A stretch of 64,000 nucleotides of DNA from Bacteriovoracaceae bacterium (GCA_024711325.1 JANJTC010000003.1:124001-188000); one strand, 5' to 3'; counted from the stretch's first letter, positions 8,554 to 19,500 are shown. Translations and numbers: made by a program. Notes: a model not told the origin generated them from the sequence alone.

Positions 8554-10569
8554 ATGAGTAGTTCAAATATTCCAATCATCAAATTTTTGTTCCGGAGTGA
8601 ATATCCGGTTTTGAACGAAACTTTGAACGTAAAGCCCATTTATGAGAGCGAAGAAATACCATCAGCTAATGATTTAGCTTCTTTTGTTACCACAGTCCCA
8701 GCGGCCTTGATCATTACCTCACTGAAAGGAAAAGAAGATTTGTTGGAAATTGCCACTTTCATGAAAATTGTGAAAAAAGTGGCTAAGGATTCAATTTTTA
8801 AAATTGTGGTTATAAATTTCAGCGGTGATAAAAACCTCGAGAAGGCCATCGCGAAACTAGGTATCCAGGATTCAGTTGAACCAGGTATCAATACTCGAGG
8901 ACTAAAATTCAAAATAGACTTTTGGATGAAGTCTCTCAATGTTCAGGTCAAAAATAGTCCTAGTTCGCAACTTGCTAAAGCAACTAGTCCTTCCGAAGTC
9001 AAAGGTGAGCAGGAGCTCAAAGTTTCCAATTCAAGTCTGCCTGTTTGGGAAGCTTCTTTGGAGCTTGAAGATGATATTTGGATTCTCAAGAATGATCAGG
9101 ATTGTAAAAAGGTTCTATCAAAATGGTTGATACGTCTTCTGGGTCCAGCACCTTTCGTAGGACAATGGATAGAAGTTAAAGCTGGAACATGGCGTTTTGA
9201 AATTAAGGAAGAAGATAAAGAAATGTATGTCCCTAACGACGGGGCCTGGTATTTTAGCGGTGATCAAAAACCGGAGTTTGTCTGGAAAGAAAACCGTTGG
9301 CTCATTAGCGGGGATAACTTCAATTTATTTTTTAAGAATCAATCTCAGATTTTCTCTCGGCTGAGCTGCAGTAATAAAATTTTTAAAATAGCTAAAAACT
9401 CTTTATTTGCTAATACCAAAGAAACCATCATTTTAGAAAGCTTGGATAAAGAGTTGGTGTTTAAGCAGGAAGCTGCCAAACTTCAGGATCTGGAAGGCAA
9501 AGGAAATACCGATCAACTAGGTAGTGGTCATCTTTCGGGAAAAAATAAAACTGCTGAATCATTAAGCGGAAACCTTTCCGGGGAAATCGAAGGAAGAGAA
9601 TCCCCTTTAGAGGGAATTTTAAAAAATAAAAGTAAATATTCAGAAGAAGGGGATAGGGATCCATTAGGTCTTAAATCGGAAAATTTGTCTGAAGCTAAAA
9701 ATTTAGAAAGAGAGATTAAAGACTCCAACCACCAGAAGTACTATAAAAATCATAATGAAGCTGAAAAACATGGGGTCGGAAATCTAACGGGTAAAAACAC
9801 ATCAGAGAATGAAAAACTGGATGCCTTTTATCGTCAAAAAAACCTGACTAACGATCCTCCTGAAGAAAACGAAGAAGATGAACAATCAGAAACGTTATCT
9901 GTGACAAAAAAAATCAAGGATGTTCCGGGCAAGCGTCAAAAAACAATCAATGAATCTGAAACTCCAGAAGTTACTGATCAAGAGATAGATGCTTTAGAAG
10001 AAAAGCTGAAAGCAATTGAGCGTCGTAGGAAGGAAAATCAATCTCGAAAAACATCTGATGAGTATGATAATAAAGATCAAGAGCGCGCCGAAGCAACTAT
10101 AAAAGAAAAGATAGCTGCACTTAAACAAAGTAAGGCAGATAAGATTTCTTCTCACTATAAAACTAAACTGGCACTGGTTCCTGAAGAAGAAGTCACAGAT
10201 GAAGAAAAAACGCTGAAAGAATTAACCAGTGAAACAAAAGTTTCATCTTATCTGATCCAAAATGGAACTAAGGTAATCTGTCATTTAGATGATTATTTTG
10301 ATGACACAATCATATTTAAAACAAATCAAGTTGGCATTAAAGCTCTTGCCTCCGCTAATTTGGATATGATTTTCAATTACCTTGAGAAAGATTCCAAACT
10401 TAAATTTGCAACAGATATTTTAGCGGTTGATGATGATGGCGAGGGCTCTCAGTATATAACCCTCAAAATCGATAAGAGTAATACCTTGTCATTAGGTGTG
10501 TTTATGCGCTTGTTTGAAATTCGTCAGGAGAATATCAATCAATTTTTGAAGAAGGCCAAGGGGTATTAA
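8554..10569 (+). CDS. Degenerate-receiver and PilZ-like protein with a long low-complexity linker
   Basis: A 671-residue cytoplasmic protein of uncertain family. Residues 1-130 have the alternating beta/alpha look of a response-regulator receiver but no acidic phospho-site triad. Residues 160-290 form a Trp-rich globular part. Residues 315-540 are polar and repetitive, with recurring short motifs GHLSGK, GNLSGE and GNLTGK and then charged coiled-coil segments (EEKLKAIERRRKE). The last 110 residues (VICHLDDYFDDTIIFKTNQVGIKAL) resemble a PilZ-type beta barrel, but an RxxxR c-di-GMP signature is not evident. It shares a one-base stop/start overlap with the receiver-TPR gene, so the two proteins likely work together. 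Confidence 0.55.
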   Translation: MSSSNIPIIKFLFRSEYPVLNETLNVKPIYESEEIPSANDLASFVTTVPAALIITSLKGKEDLLEIATFMKIVKKVAKDSIFKIVVINFSGDKNLEKAIAKLGIQDSVEPGINTRGLKFKIDFWMKSLNVQVKNSPSSQLAKATSPSEVKGEQELKVSNSSLPVWEASLELEDDIWILKNDQDCKKVLSKWLIRLLGPAPFVGQWIEVKAGTWRFEIKEEDKEMYVPNDGAWYFSGDQKPEFVWKENRWLISGDNFNLFFKNQSQIFSRLSCSNKIFKIAKNSLFANTKETIILESLDKELVFKQEAAKLQDLEGKGNTDQLGSGHLSGKNKTAESLSGNLSGEIEGRESPLEGILKNKSKYSEEGDRDPLGLKSENLSEAKNLEREIKDSNHQKYYKNHNEAEKHGVGNLTGKNTSENEKLDAFYRQKNLTNDPPEENEEDEQSETLSVTKKIKDVPGKRQKTINESETPEVTDQEIDALEEKLKAIERRRKENQSRKTSDEYDNKDQERAEATIKEKIAALKQSKADKISSHYKTKLALVPEEEVTDEEKTLKELTSETKVSSYLIQNGTKVICHLDDYFDDTIIFKTNQVGIKALASANLDMIFNYLEKDSKLKFATDILAVDDDGEGSQYITLKIDKSNTLSLGVFMRLFEIRQENINQFLKKAKGY

Positions 10570-11834
10570 TGGATAACAGAAGTGTTTTTAAGGCATTCCT
10601 GGAGCAAACAGAAGTATTAATCGTGGATAAAAATCCTAGTTCGAGGAATCGTTTGCTGAAAACCATGTACGATTTAGGATCTAAAAGGAACTTAATTCAT
10701 ACGACCGGCAGCTTGATAGAAGCCGAAGCTATCATTCATTCTAAAAAAATTGGTATCGTATTATCTGATTATTTTATCGGTGGTGGTTCTGGGTTTGATT
10801 TGTTTAAATTGCTGCGAGAAAAAGAGCCGCATAATAAAGACCTTTGTCTGATCCTGGTGACTTCAAATATTTCTCAGTCGGCAGTGGCTAAAGCAGCAGA
10901 AGAGGATGTGGACTCGTTTATTATCAAACCTTATACCATTCAAAGTATCAAAGAAAATTTAATTGCAACGGTTACTAATAAAGTTTTTCCTTCTGATTAC
11001 ACTAAGAAAATTGAAGAAGGTAAGTCCCATATGTACGAAGGACGGTATGATGAAGCGCTAGGGATTTTTAAATCGGCCCTTGAACTTCACTCAAAACCGG
11101 CCCTGGCCCTGTTTTATATTGGTCAAACAGAATACTTTAAAGAACAGATCACGGAAGCCCAACAGTCCTATAAAGAAGGTCTGGAGCTAAATAACATTCA
11201 CTATAAATGTCTGGTGGGTCTTTATGATATCTTCTTGAAAGAAAATAAATTCCAGGAAGCTTATCAGGTGGTTAAAAAGATAGCTAAATTCTTTCCGGCC
11301 AACCCAGATCGTCTGGCACAAATTGTTAGATTGGCAGTTAGAACTGCTAATTTTAATGATATGCAAATGTATTATGACATTTATACGTCATTAGACGAGC
11401 GTGAGCAGTCCCTGACTAATTATATTGGTGCAGGCATGTATATCGCCGGAAAGCACAACCTCATCAGTAATTCGCCTGATGTGGCACTTCAGTACTTTGA
11501 TAATATTGCTGTCTCTTGTTCCGAGTTCACCAAATTCCCCCGGGCCATTATTTCTTTATTGGTTCAACATGGAATGGTATCTGAAGCTGAAAAGTATCTA
11601 AGTCGTTTTTCCGCTGATACCAAAGAGCACGAAGATTTTTTAATCAGCGATTATCTTATTGCTAGCAAGAAGCATGATGATCTTAATTTCGTCGTTAAAA
11701 TGGGTCTTGATCTTTACAATAAAAAAATTCGGGACCTGGAATGTATGAAGACTTTACTTGAGGCCATGGACAAAGTTGGCTACAAGGAAGAAAAGATCGC
11801 TCCCTATAGAGTAGAACTTGAAGCTCTGCTTTAG
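10569..11834 (+). CDS. Response regulator receiver protein with TPR repeats
   Basis: A 421-residue protein. Residues 14-130 form a receiver with D20, phospho-acceptor D67 (VLSDYF), the LVTS threonine and the lysine in IIKPY; only one of the usual two N-terminal acids is present. From about 150 onward there are tetratricopeptide-like helical pairs (HMYEGRYDEALGIFKSALEL, TEAQQSYKEGLELN), which mediate protein contacts. No DNA-binding or enzyme output domain is present. Its ATG overlaps the stop of the preceding gene (TAATG), showing translational coupling, so it is probably a signalling adaptor with that protein. Confidence 0.8.
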   Translation: MDNRSVFKAFLEQTEVLIVDKNPSSRNRLLKTMYDLGSKRNLIHTTGSLIEAEAIIHSKKIGIVLSDYFIGGGSGFDLFKLLREKEPHNKDLCLILVTSNISQSAVAKAAEEDVDSFIIKPYTIQSIKENLIATVTNKVFPSDYTKKIEEGKSHMYEGRYDEALGIFKSALELHSKPALALFYIGQTEYFKEQITEAQQSYKEGLELNNIHYKCLVGLYDIFLKENKFQEAYQVVKKIAKFFPANPDRLAQIVRLAVRTANFNDMQMYYDIYTSLDEREQSLTNYIGAGMYIAGKHNLISNSPDVALQYFDNIAVSCSEFTKFPRAIISLLVQHGMVSEAEKYLSRFSADTKEHEDFLISDYLIASKKHDDLNFVVKMGLDLYNKKIRDLECMKTLLEAMDKVGYKEEKIAPYRVELEALL

Positions 11835-11942
11835 GGAAGCCTTTTAGTCGGTCATCCCAATATCTTCTTACCGCGTCCGCAATTTCTGGACGAAACCATA
11901 ATCATTTGATTTTCTGATCAGTACAATGCAAAGGAGTGCAGA

Positions 11943-13286
11943 ATGCTGAATTGGAAAGGAATCCTTTTGACTGGTGCTATGCTAGCGGGCCAGGTATTTG
12001 CGGGTGATTCAATGATCGTCAGATTTGATCTGACTGATTCAATGAAAAAGTATTTGAAAGTCCATGATCTCGATGTCACTGGCGTTAACTATCAGACGAT
12101 GGAAATTGAAGCTCATCTCACTTCCTCCGAGTTAGAACAAATTATCGCTCAAAATACGACGATTAGATTTTCCTTTCCGGAGTCTTTAGTGGCCGGACCA
12201 GACAGTGAATATAAAAATCCGGATGAAATTGAGAGTTTTTTAAATGAAATTCATTCTCGCTATCCTTCAATCACAGAAATAAAATCGATCGGCAGGACCT
12301 TGGAAGGTCGTAGTATTCTGGCCATGAAAATTTCTGATAATGTCCGTGAAGATGAAATAGAACCGACGTTGCTGGTAAATGCCATGCACCACGCTCGCGA
12401 GGTGATGACCCCTGAAATTACGACCGACATGATTGAATATCTTACTTCTCAATATGGTAAGAATTCCGAAGTCACAAATTGGGTCAATGGAACAGAGATA
12501 TGGGTTATTCCAATGTTCAACCTTGATGGTAATAATAAGATGTGGACAGAAGATTCGATGTGGAGAAAGAATACGCGTAATGGTCATGGTGTAGATCTTA
12601 ATCGAAACTATCCTTCAGGCTGGAATACTTGTAACGGCTCCAGTAGTGAAACTTACTCTCAAAGTTATCGAGGTGAGGCACCTGCTTCAGAACCAGAGAC
12701 TCAGGCCATGATGAAATTGGTATCTGCCATTAAACCTGTTTTCAATATTTCTTATCACTCCTATTCAGAAATTGTGATTTATCCTTTTGGCTGTCGTCCA
12801 TTAAAAACTCCGACAGAAGAAGCAGTTGAATCAATAGGCGCAGAACTGGCCAAGAAAATTGATTACAAACCAGGAACTGCATGGGAACTCCTTTATAATG
12901 CTGATGGGGGAGACATCGATTGGATGTACACTGAGCATCAAGTGATTCCTTATGTCATCGAAGTCAACAGCACCTTCCAGGGATTTCATCCAAGCTTTAA
13001 GAAATGGAGAGATAAAACAGTCTTGAGAAATCGCCCCGGCTGGATGCACTTATTAAACAAACTGCAAGGTCCAAGTCTTCAGGGGAAAGTGGATAAAAAT
13101 GAATTCTCTCGGATTCAAATTTTTAAGGCCGGTAATTCCAGTGTCACTCAGACTTACAAAATTAATCCTGATGGAAGTTACTACATCATCTTAAAGCCAG
13201 GAAATTATGATGTGATCTTTGAAGGAAGCCGCACTAAAGTTTTTTCTAATATTTTAGTAAATAGCATTAAGTCTTTTGACTTCTAA
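11943..13286 (+). CDS. Secreted zinc carboxypeptidase, M14 family
   Basis: A 447-residue metallopeptidase with a clear signal peptide (MLNWKGILLTGAMLAGQVFAG). A short pro-region precedes the M14 catalytic domain (about 90-360). It shows the zinc-binding HHAREVMTPE segment, the substrate-binding DLNRNYPSGW motif, the third ligand region NISYHSYSEIV, and the catalytic Glu in VIEVNST. The last 80 residues look like a small beta domain (transthyretin-like). It removes C-terminal residues from peptides in the periplasm or outside, fitting a protein-degrading lifestyle. An AAAGGAG ribosome site precedes ATG 11943. Confidence 0.9.
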   Translation: MLNWKGILLTGAMLAGQVFAGDSMIVRFDLTDSMKKYLKVHDLDVTGVNYQTMEIEAHLTSSELEQIIAQNTTIRFSFPESLVAGPDSEYKNPDEIESFLNEIHSRYPSITEIKSIGRTLEGRSILAMKISDNVREDEIEPTLLVNAMHHAREVMTPEITTDMIEYLTSQYGKNSEVTNWVNGTEIWVIPMFNLDGNNKMWTEDSMWRKNTRNGHGVDLNRNYPSGWNTCNGSSSETYSQSYRGEAPASEPETQAMMKLVSAIKPVFNISYHSYSEIVIYPFGCRPLKTPTEEAVESIGAELAKKIDYKPGTAWELLYNADGGDIDWMYTEHQVIPYVIEVNSTFQGFHPSFKKWRDKTVLRNRPGWMHLLNKLQGPSLQGKVDKNEFSRIQIFKAGNSSVTQTYKINPDGSYYIILKPGNYDVIFEGSRTKVFSNILVNSIKSFDF

Positions 13287-13288
13287 CT

Positions 13289-13573
13289 TTACAGGGCCTC
13301 TTTGAGGCCCTGTTTGATTTCTTTATAATCCTCAGGTTCGACTTCTAATAAAAGTTTTTTCTCGGGATAACATGCTATCGCAATACCTTCGGAGCATTTT
13401 CCGAGACAACCACTACGATAAACTTTGATTTCACCTTTGTGTTCTTCTTTGGCCCACTTTTTCAATTTATCAGTCAGCTCTTTTGCACCTTTGTCAGCAC
13501 AACACTCATCGTGATCACGTTTATGATTACAAATAAAAATTTGAATTTCTGTTTTTAGTTTTTCAGTTTTCAT
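13289..13573 (-). CDS. Thioredoxin-like [2Fe-2S] ferredoxin
   Basis: A 94-residue protein. The cysteine pattern, CNHKRDHDECC near the N-terminus and SGCLGKCSEG near residue 55-63, is that of the thioredoxin-fold [2Fe-2S] ferredoxins. They shuttle electrons; the partner is unknown. ATG 13573 overlaps the stop of the PhoX gene, so the two are translationally coupled. The last codons (KQGLKEAL) also form the terminator hairpin of the convergent peptidase gene. Confidence 0.82.
   Translation of the reverse strand: MKTEKLKTEIQIFICNHKRDHDECCADKGAKELTDKLKKWAKEEHKGEIKVYRSGCLGKCSEGIAIACYPEKKLLLEVEPEDYKEIKQGLKEAL
13291..13313. terminator. Terminator hairpin inside the 3' end of the ferredoxin gene
   Basis: ACAGGGCCTC and GAGGCCCTGT form a perfect 10-base stem with a three-base loop, starting five bases after the peptidase stop codon. 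TTGATTT follows on the plus strand. The same bases encode the last residues of the convergent ferredoxin gene. Confidence 0.75.
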
Positions 13574-15114
13574 AAAGTTCCATTAACAATTTTTTCAAGG
13601 ACTGGTCCGGATAATGTCACAACTACAGGTTTAGGTTTCCCACCATCAGGCCAGTGACTGGAAAGCTTATTTAGAGACTCACTGTATTCACCTGGATGCT
13701 GAACGGATAAGAAGAGTGTCTTGTAGTCTGGCGAAAAGCAAGGTCCAGTCAGTTCAGCGTCAACTGGGGCTGAAGCAATGCGAATGACTTCCCCCTGGTT
13801 TGGCCCACTTCTTAAGAAAACAAAGAGTCCATTATTACCAAATCCTTCATATTCACCCTTATTGATATCGCCACCAGAAACGTCAGTGGTAAACCAGAGA
13901 TTGCCTTTAGGGTCAAATATCATATTATCCGGGCAGGCAAAATTATGTTCCGCTCCCCCAGTGAGAAATGTGCCATGTTTAAAAGTTAAAGAACCGGGAT
14001 CATTATTGTCTTCCATGATTTTAAGAATAGACCCATGGTAGTTCTTATTAGTTTTATTATTGGTTAAGGTGATTAATACATTTCCTGTCAATGGATCAAA
14101 TTCGATGTCCTCCGGACGATCTAAGGGAGTGGCACCAACCAGTTTAGCTGCTTCTCGGGTGAAAACTTGTATCTCTGTTTGATCTTTAAAGTTTTTCATC
14201 AAAACCGATTGGTCTTCTCTGTGAAGTGATATCCATTCGCCTTTCTCGAGATTGGCGACATAAAGCTTACCTCTTTCCAGAGAATCGCTGGAGTCAGAAA
14301 TGAACTTGTATAAATGTTCATAAGTGGAATCATCTCCAGTATACGTAACAATTTTTCCGGATTTTGACTTTGTCACGGCGGCACATTCATGGGCACATCT
14401 TCCAAGAGAAACTAGTTTCTTTGATTTTCCCGTCAGAGGCTCAACTTCCACTACCCATCCATAGTGTTCGGGAGCGCGAGGATAGAATTTATCCCACTGA
14501 ACCCAGCTTTTCTCAATTGATTTTCCCTTTCGATTACGGTCTCCCCAGAACATGTCATAATTTTCTTCACAAGTTAATATTGTTCCCCAGGGAGTGTATC
14601 CTCCTGCACAGTTACCCATAGTTCCAATGGCCATTTTTGATCCGGCAATCTTTTTATCCCAGGCAAAAGGTATTTGAGTATTGCCATCTAAACGGCGGTT
14701 GTAACTTGAATTCTTAACCACGTTCCATTCACCATTAGTCATTTTCACTTCCAGCAAGCTTCCACCTACTTCGAGCAGCTCTAGATCAACATTTTCTTTT
14801 GTTCTTTCTTCGCCATTAATGAAGAGAGGCGTAACATATTCATGGTTTACCCACAAAATCCCACGATCATTAGTTAGGGGATGAAAGGCAATAAAGTCAT
14901 TGTTGTAACCAAACTTCTGAGTTTTATTGATCTGGTCACCCCAACGGATGAGAATTTTATAATCCAGTCCATCTACTGTTAAAAGTTTATCATCTAAACT
15001 TGGTGGAAGATGGGGGAGAGAGCTAGAGGAAAAGGGAGACTTTGTTGAGCAACCTGGGAGGGTGGCGAGAACGCCGGATACACCGAGAAACTGAAGAAAT
15101 TCACGTCTGTTCAT
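13570..15114 (-). CDS. PhoX-family phosphatase
   Basis: A 514-residue member of the PhoX family (calcium/iron-dependent periplasmic alkaline phosphatases). The N-terminus MNRREFLQFLG is a twin-arginine signal, and ATLPGC adds a possible lipidation site at about residue 22, so it is exported folded and may be lipid-anchored. PhoX-like features include WVNHEYV, GNCAGGYTPWGTILTCEENYD and RCAHECA, and a six-bladed propeller-like repeat pattern throughout. The ferredoxin gene follows with a four-base overlap. Phosphate scavenging is the expected role; activity has not been shown. Confidence 0.88.
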   Translation of the reverse strand: MNRREFLQFLGVSGVLATLPGCSTKSPFSSSSLPHLPPSLDDKLLTVDGLDYKILIRWGDQINKTQKFGYNNDFIAFHPLTNDRGILWVNHEYVTPLFINGEERTKENVDLELLEVGGSLLEVKMTNGEWNVVKNSSYNRRLDGNTQIPFAWDKKIAGSKMAIGTMGNCAGGYTPWGTILTCEENYDMFWGDRNRKGKSIEKSWVQWDKFYPRAPEHYGWVVEVEPLTGKSKKLVSLGRCAHECAAVTKSKSGKIVTYTGDDSTYEHLYKFISDSSDSLERGKLYVANLEKGEWISLHREDQSVLMKNFKDQTEIQVFTREAAKLVGATPLDRPEDIEFDPLTGNVLITLTNNKTNKNYHGSILKIMEDNNDPGSLTFKHGTFLTGGAEHNFACPDNMIFDPKGNLWFTTDVSGGDINKGEYEGFGNNGLFVFLRSGPNQGEVIRIASAPVDAELTGPCFSPDYKTLFLSVQHPGEYSESLNKLSSHWPDGGKPKPVVVTLSGPVLEKIVNGTL

Positions 15115-15160
15115 TCTGACCTTCTGGGAAATTTTTTTAACTATGATAATATAAGGTTAG

Positions 15161-15538
15161 ATGAAATACCAATTACCTCTCATTCTTTATGATCCTGAAT
15201 GCCCCTTATGCTTACGCTTTAAACAGGGCCTGCACTATCTGGACAAAAGCTTAACATTTGTCTCAGCGCGGGAAGATGAGGTCTACCAAACCTATCCTGA
15301 GCTTAATAGGCAAGCATGCCTGGAAAAAGTCCATATGTTGCTTGAGGATAAAACCATTCTGGCAGGACCAGAAGTGGTGGATCATCTGGTTAAGACCCTG
15401 CCCGGAGTCTCAAAGCTGTCTTGGCTTTTGGAGAACGAGCAGGGAAAAAAAATAAAAGAATTCTTCTATCAGAAAGTGGAGGAACTCCGCGAACTTTCTA
15501 CCAAGAAGGATGACTGTAAGCAGTGTCCGCGTGATTGA
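15161..15538 (+). CDS. Glutaredoxin-like thiol oxidoreductase (DCC/DUF393 type)
   Basis: A 125-residue protein starting LILYDPECPLCLRFK, with the CPLC redox motif at residues 14-17 and the thioredoxin-fold context typical of short glutaredoxin-like and DUF393 proteins. A second CKQC pair ends the protein. It probably reduces or exchanges disulfides in the cytoplasm. Its stop abuts the end of the convergent metF gene with no spacer. Confidence 0.7.
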   Translation: MKYQLPLILYDPECPLCLRFKQGLHYLDKSLTFVSAREDEVYQTYPELNRQACLEKVHMLLEDKTILAGPEVVDHLVKTLPGVSKLSWLLENEQGKKIKEFFYQKVEELRELSTKKDDCKQCPRD

Positions 15539-16495
15539 TCAAAAAAGTTTTTCTGCAATTTGCTGAATGGCAGTTGATTTTCCCATCGAATAAAAATGCA
15601 AGCAAGGCACTTTGTTTTTTACTAACTCCTTAGATTGTTCAATTGCCCATTCAACTCCGACGTTCTTGACATCATCATCGTTACGGCAGTTATCAATGGC
15701 ATCAATTAAGTCTTCCGGCATATCGATGTAAAAGTTTCTTGGAAGATTTGAGATCTGAGATTTTGAAGTAATAGGTTTAAGCCCTGGAATAATGGGTACA
15801 GTGATTCCTTCCGAGCGGCACTTATCTACAAATTCAAAAAACTTCTTATTATCAAAAAACATCTGAGTCACTACATAATCAGCACCATTCGCAATTTTCT
15901 GCTTCAGGTATTTTAAGTCAGTTTTTAAGTTGGGAGCTTCATAATGTTTCTCTGGATACCCAGCAACTCCGATGCAGAACTTTGTAGGTGTGGGATTCTG
16001 AAGCTCATCTGAAAGATAAATCCCCTGATTCATGGAATTAATTTGTGACACCAACTCATCCGCAAATTTATGGCCTCCACAAGTTGGCTCGAAAGACTTT
16101 TGTCCCTTGATGCAATCTCCGCGAAGAGCAAGCACATTATCAATGCCTAGAAAGTTTAAATCAATCAGAGCATACTCAGTTTCTTCTTTGGTGAAACCTC
16201 CACAAATGATGTGGGGAACAGTATCTACGTTGAACTTATGCATCAAGGCTGCGCAAATAGAAACCGTGCCCGGTCGTTTACGGATCGACTTCTGCTCAAG
16301 TAAACCATTTGGCATTTTCTTGAAAACATATTCCTCGCGGTGATAAGTCACATCGATGAACTTTGGCTTAAACTCCATGAGAGGAGCAATGTTATCAAAG
16401 AGCTTCTGGATACTTTCCCCGGTACTGGGAGGAAGTATCTCCAAAGAGAAGAGTGTCGATTTTGCATTTTTAATGTGATCAATTACTTTTGCCAT
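15539..16495 (-). CDS. metF: 5,10-methylenetetrahydrofolate reductase
   Basis: A 318-residue TIM-barrel flavoprotein that reduces 5,10-methylene-THF to 5-methyl-THF, the methyl donor used by the methionine synthase next door. Family marks include SLEILPPSTG, FIDVTYH, LALRGD and YVVTQMFFDN. Length is close to the bacterial norm (about 295). It follows metH by nine bases and is surely in the same transcript. Confidence 0.95.
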   Translation of the reverse strand: MAKVIDHIKNAKSTLFSLEILPPSTGESIQKLFDNIAPLMEFKPKFIDVTYHREEYVFKKMPNGLLEQKSIRKRPGTVSICAALMHKFNVDTVPHIICGGFTKEETEYALIDLNFLGIDNVLALRGDCIKGQKSFEPTCGGHKFADELVSQINSMNQGIYLSDELQNPTPTKFCIGVAGYPEKHYEAPNLKTDLKYLKQKIANGADYVVTQMFFDNKKFFEFVDKCRSEGITVPIIPGLKPITSKSQISNLPRNFYIDMPEDLIDAIDNCRNDDDVKNVGVEWAIEQSKELVKNKVPCLHFYSMGKSTAIQQIAEKLF

Positions 16496-16504
16496 ACTTA
16501 CCTT

Positions 16505-19500
16505 TTAAAACAAATTGGCCGAGAGCCATTTTTCCATTTCTGTCAGTGATACGTCTTTTCGGCGTGCATAGTCTTCAAGCTGATCCCGGCCTATCTTCCC
16601 GACATTAAAATATCGGGCCTCAGGATGAGCAAAATACCAACCGCTAACTGACGATGGTGGAACCATCGCCATTGAATGAGTCAGACTCACACCTATATTC
16701 TTTTCGATATCCAGCATTTTAAACAGCGTTTTCTTCTCTAAATGATCAGGGCAAGCAGCATAACCTGGCGCCGGTCTGATACCTTGATACTTTTCGCGGA
16801 TCATTTCGTCTCGTGATAGAGCTTCGGTTGGTACATAACCCCAATATTCCTTACGTACTTTTTCATGCAGGCATTCAGCAAAGGCTTCGGCCAGACGATC
16901 GGCCAGAGACTTCACCATGATATGGTTATAATCGTCCTGATCCTGCTCAAATTTTTTGGCCAGTTCCTCAAGACCAATTCCAGTGGTGACACAAAATGCA
17001 CCCATGTAGTCAACCTTCCCAGACTCTTTTGGTGCCACAAAATCCGAAAGCGCCGGATTGGGAGATCCGGCTTCTTCCATCTGTCTTTGAGAACGAAGCA
17101 TATGGAGCTTGGTTTGAAGAGTTTCAGAATTTCCAACTTGTAAGGTTTTGGAATGCTTTCCATGTTTATCACAAGTCCACTCATGAACTTTATCTTCTAC
17201 TGCATAAACTTCAATATCATCACCAACTGCATTAGCTGGAAATAATCCAAAAACTGCACGGGCCTTAAGGGATTTATTTTTAACAATGTCTTTTAAGAGT
17301 GCCTGAGCATCATTAAAAAGCTTTCTGGCCTCTTCACCCACAGTCTTATCTTCAAAAATTTTCGGATAGGCCCCCCGCAGTCGCCATGTCATAAAAAAGG
17401 GAGTCCAGTCAATATAAGGAATGAGGTCTGCAATGGGAAAATCATCCAGAACAGTAAGTCCTAGTTTAATAGGTTTTCGAATCTCCGATGAACTCCAATC
17501 AATTTTAACTTTATTTTGACGGGCCTCATCCAGGCTTAAATATTTTTCTTCTTTTTGAGCAGCAGCATGGGCAATGCGCATCTTTTCATACTCGGCTTTC
17601 TGGTCAGAGTGAGCTTTATCTTTGGTATTCTCATTTAATAGCTTTTCTACAACTGGAACCGCTCTTGAAGCATCCGCCACATAAATGACTGAGCCTTCGT
17701 AGAACGGATCAATTTTAACCGCCGTATGAACACGTGAAGTAGTAGCACCCCCGATTAAAAGGGGGATTTTGAATCCCAGACGCTGCATCTCTTTTGCCAC
17801 ATGGGCCATTTCATCCAGAGACGGGGTAATAAGTCCTGAAAGTCCAATCATGTCCGGGTTATGTTTTTTAGCTTCTTCCAGAATTTTTTCACATGGAACC
17901 ATTACGCCCAGATCAATAACTTCATAGTTATTACAGCCTAAGACGACGCCTACAATATTTTTACCAATATCATGGACGTCACCTTTAACTGTTGCCATCA
18001 ATACTTTGCCGGCGTGTTTTAGCACTTGTCCGGATTTTTCGGCCTCAATGAAGGGTTGAAGATAGGCAACAGCTTTCTTCATCACTCTTGCTGATTTTAC
18101 GACTTGAGGTAGAAACATTTTTCCTTCACCGAAGAGATCACCCACTATCCCCATTCCATCCATCAAAGGACCTTCGATGACTTCTAGTGGGCGAGCAACT
18201 TTCTGACGTGCCTCTTCAGTATCAACATCAATATGATCCACGATGCCTTTGACTAAAGCATATGAGAGGCGTTTTTCTACCGGAAGTGATCGCCACTCAT
18301 CGTCTTTCTTTTCAGCTTTACCCTGATTTTTGACTGTGCCGGCAAATTCGATCAAACGTTCTGTGGCATCTGCTCGGCGATTAAAAATTACATCTTCAAC
18401 ATGTTCAAGGAGCTCAGCTGGGATGTCGGAATACACTGGTAAGGCGCCAGCATTAACAATTCCCATATCCAGACCAACTTTAATGGCGTGGTAAAGAAAT
18501 GCCGAATGCATGGCCTCCCGGACAATATTATTGCCTCTGAAAGAAAAAGAAAGGTTGGAGACCCCACCACTGACTTTAACATGAGGAAGATTGGCCTTGA
18601 TCCACTTGGTGGCATTAATGAAATCGACAGCATAGTTGTTATGCTCATCCATGCCGGTTGCGACTGTCAGAATATTGGGGTCGAAAATAATGTCTTCTGG
18701 TGCAAATTTTGCTTTCTCTGTCAGAATTTTATAGGCGCGGCTGCAAATTTCAATTCTTCTTTCTACATTATCGGCCTGGCCCTTTTCATCAAAGGCCATG
18801 ACAACAACGGCTGCACCATATTTTTTTACCAGCTTGGCCTGCTCTATAAATTTTGCCTCTCCTTCTTTTAACGAGAGGGAATTCACAATAGCTTTACCCT
18901 GAATACGTTTAAGGCCTGCTTCAATGACTGTCCATTTAGATGAATCAATCATGAGCGGAACCTTACAAATGTCCGGTTCACTTGCAATTAAATTAACAAA
19001 ATGTACCATGGCGGCTTCCGAATCAATCATCGCCTCATCCATATTGATATCAATGATCTGTGCCCCGTTCTCAACTTGCTCACGGGCAACACGGAGTGCT
19101 TCTTCAAAGTTTTTTTCAACGATCATTTTTTTAAAAGCAATGGATCCCGTTAAATTGGTTCTTTCACCGATATTGATAAAGTTTGAACCTGGGAAAATTT
19201 TTAATGGTTCAAGTCCTGCCCACTTAGGAATATGTTCAAGTTTCGGAAGGGGACGGGGAGAAGAATTTTCAGCAGCATCAGAAATTGCTTTGATGTGTTC
19301 ATTTGTCGTTCCACAACATCCACCTACAATATTGATCCATTTATTATTGAACCATTCCTTCAGAGTACCTGCCATATGTTGGGGAGTTTCATCATACTCA
19401 CCAAATTCATTGGGTAGTCCTGCATTAGGATAAACAGAGATATGAAAAGGAGCTTCCTTGGCCAGAATCTCCACATATGGTCGCATAAGTTCAGCACCGA

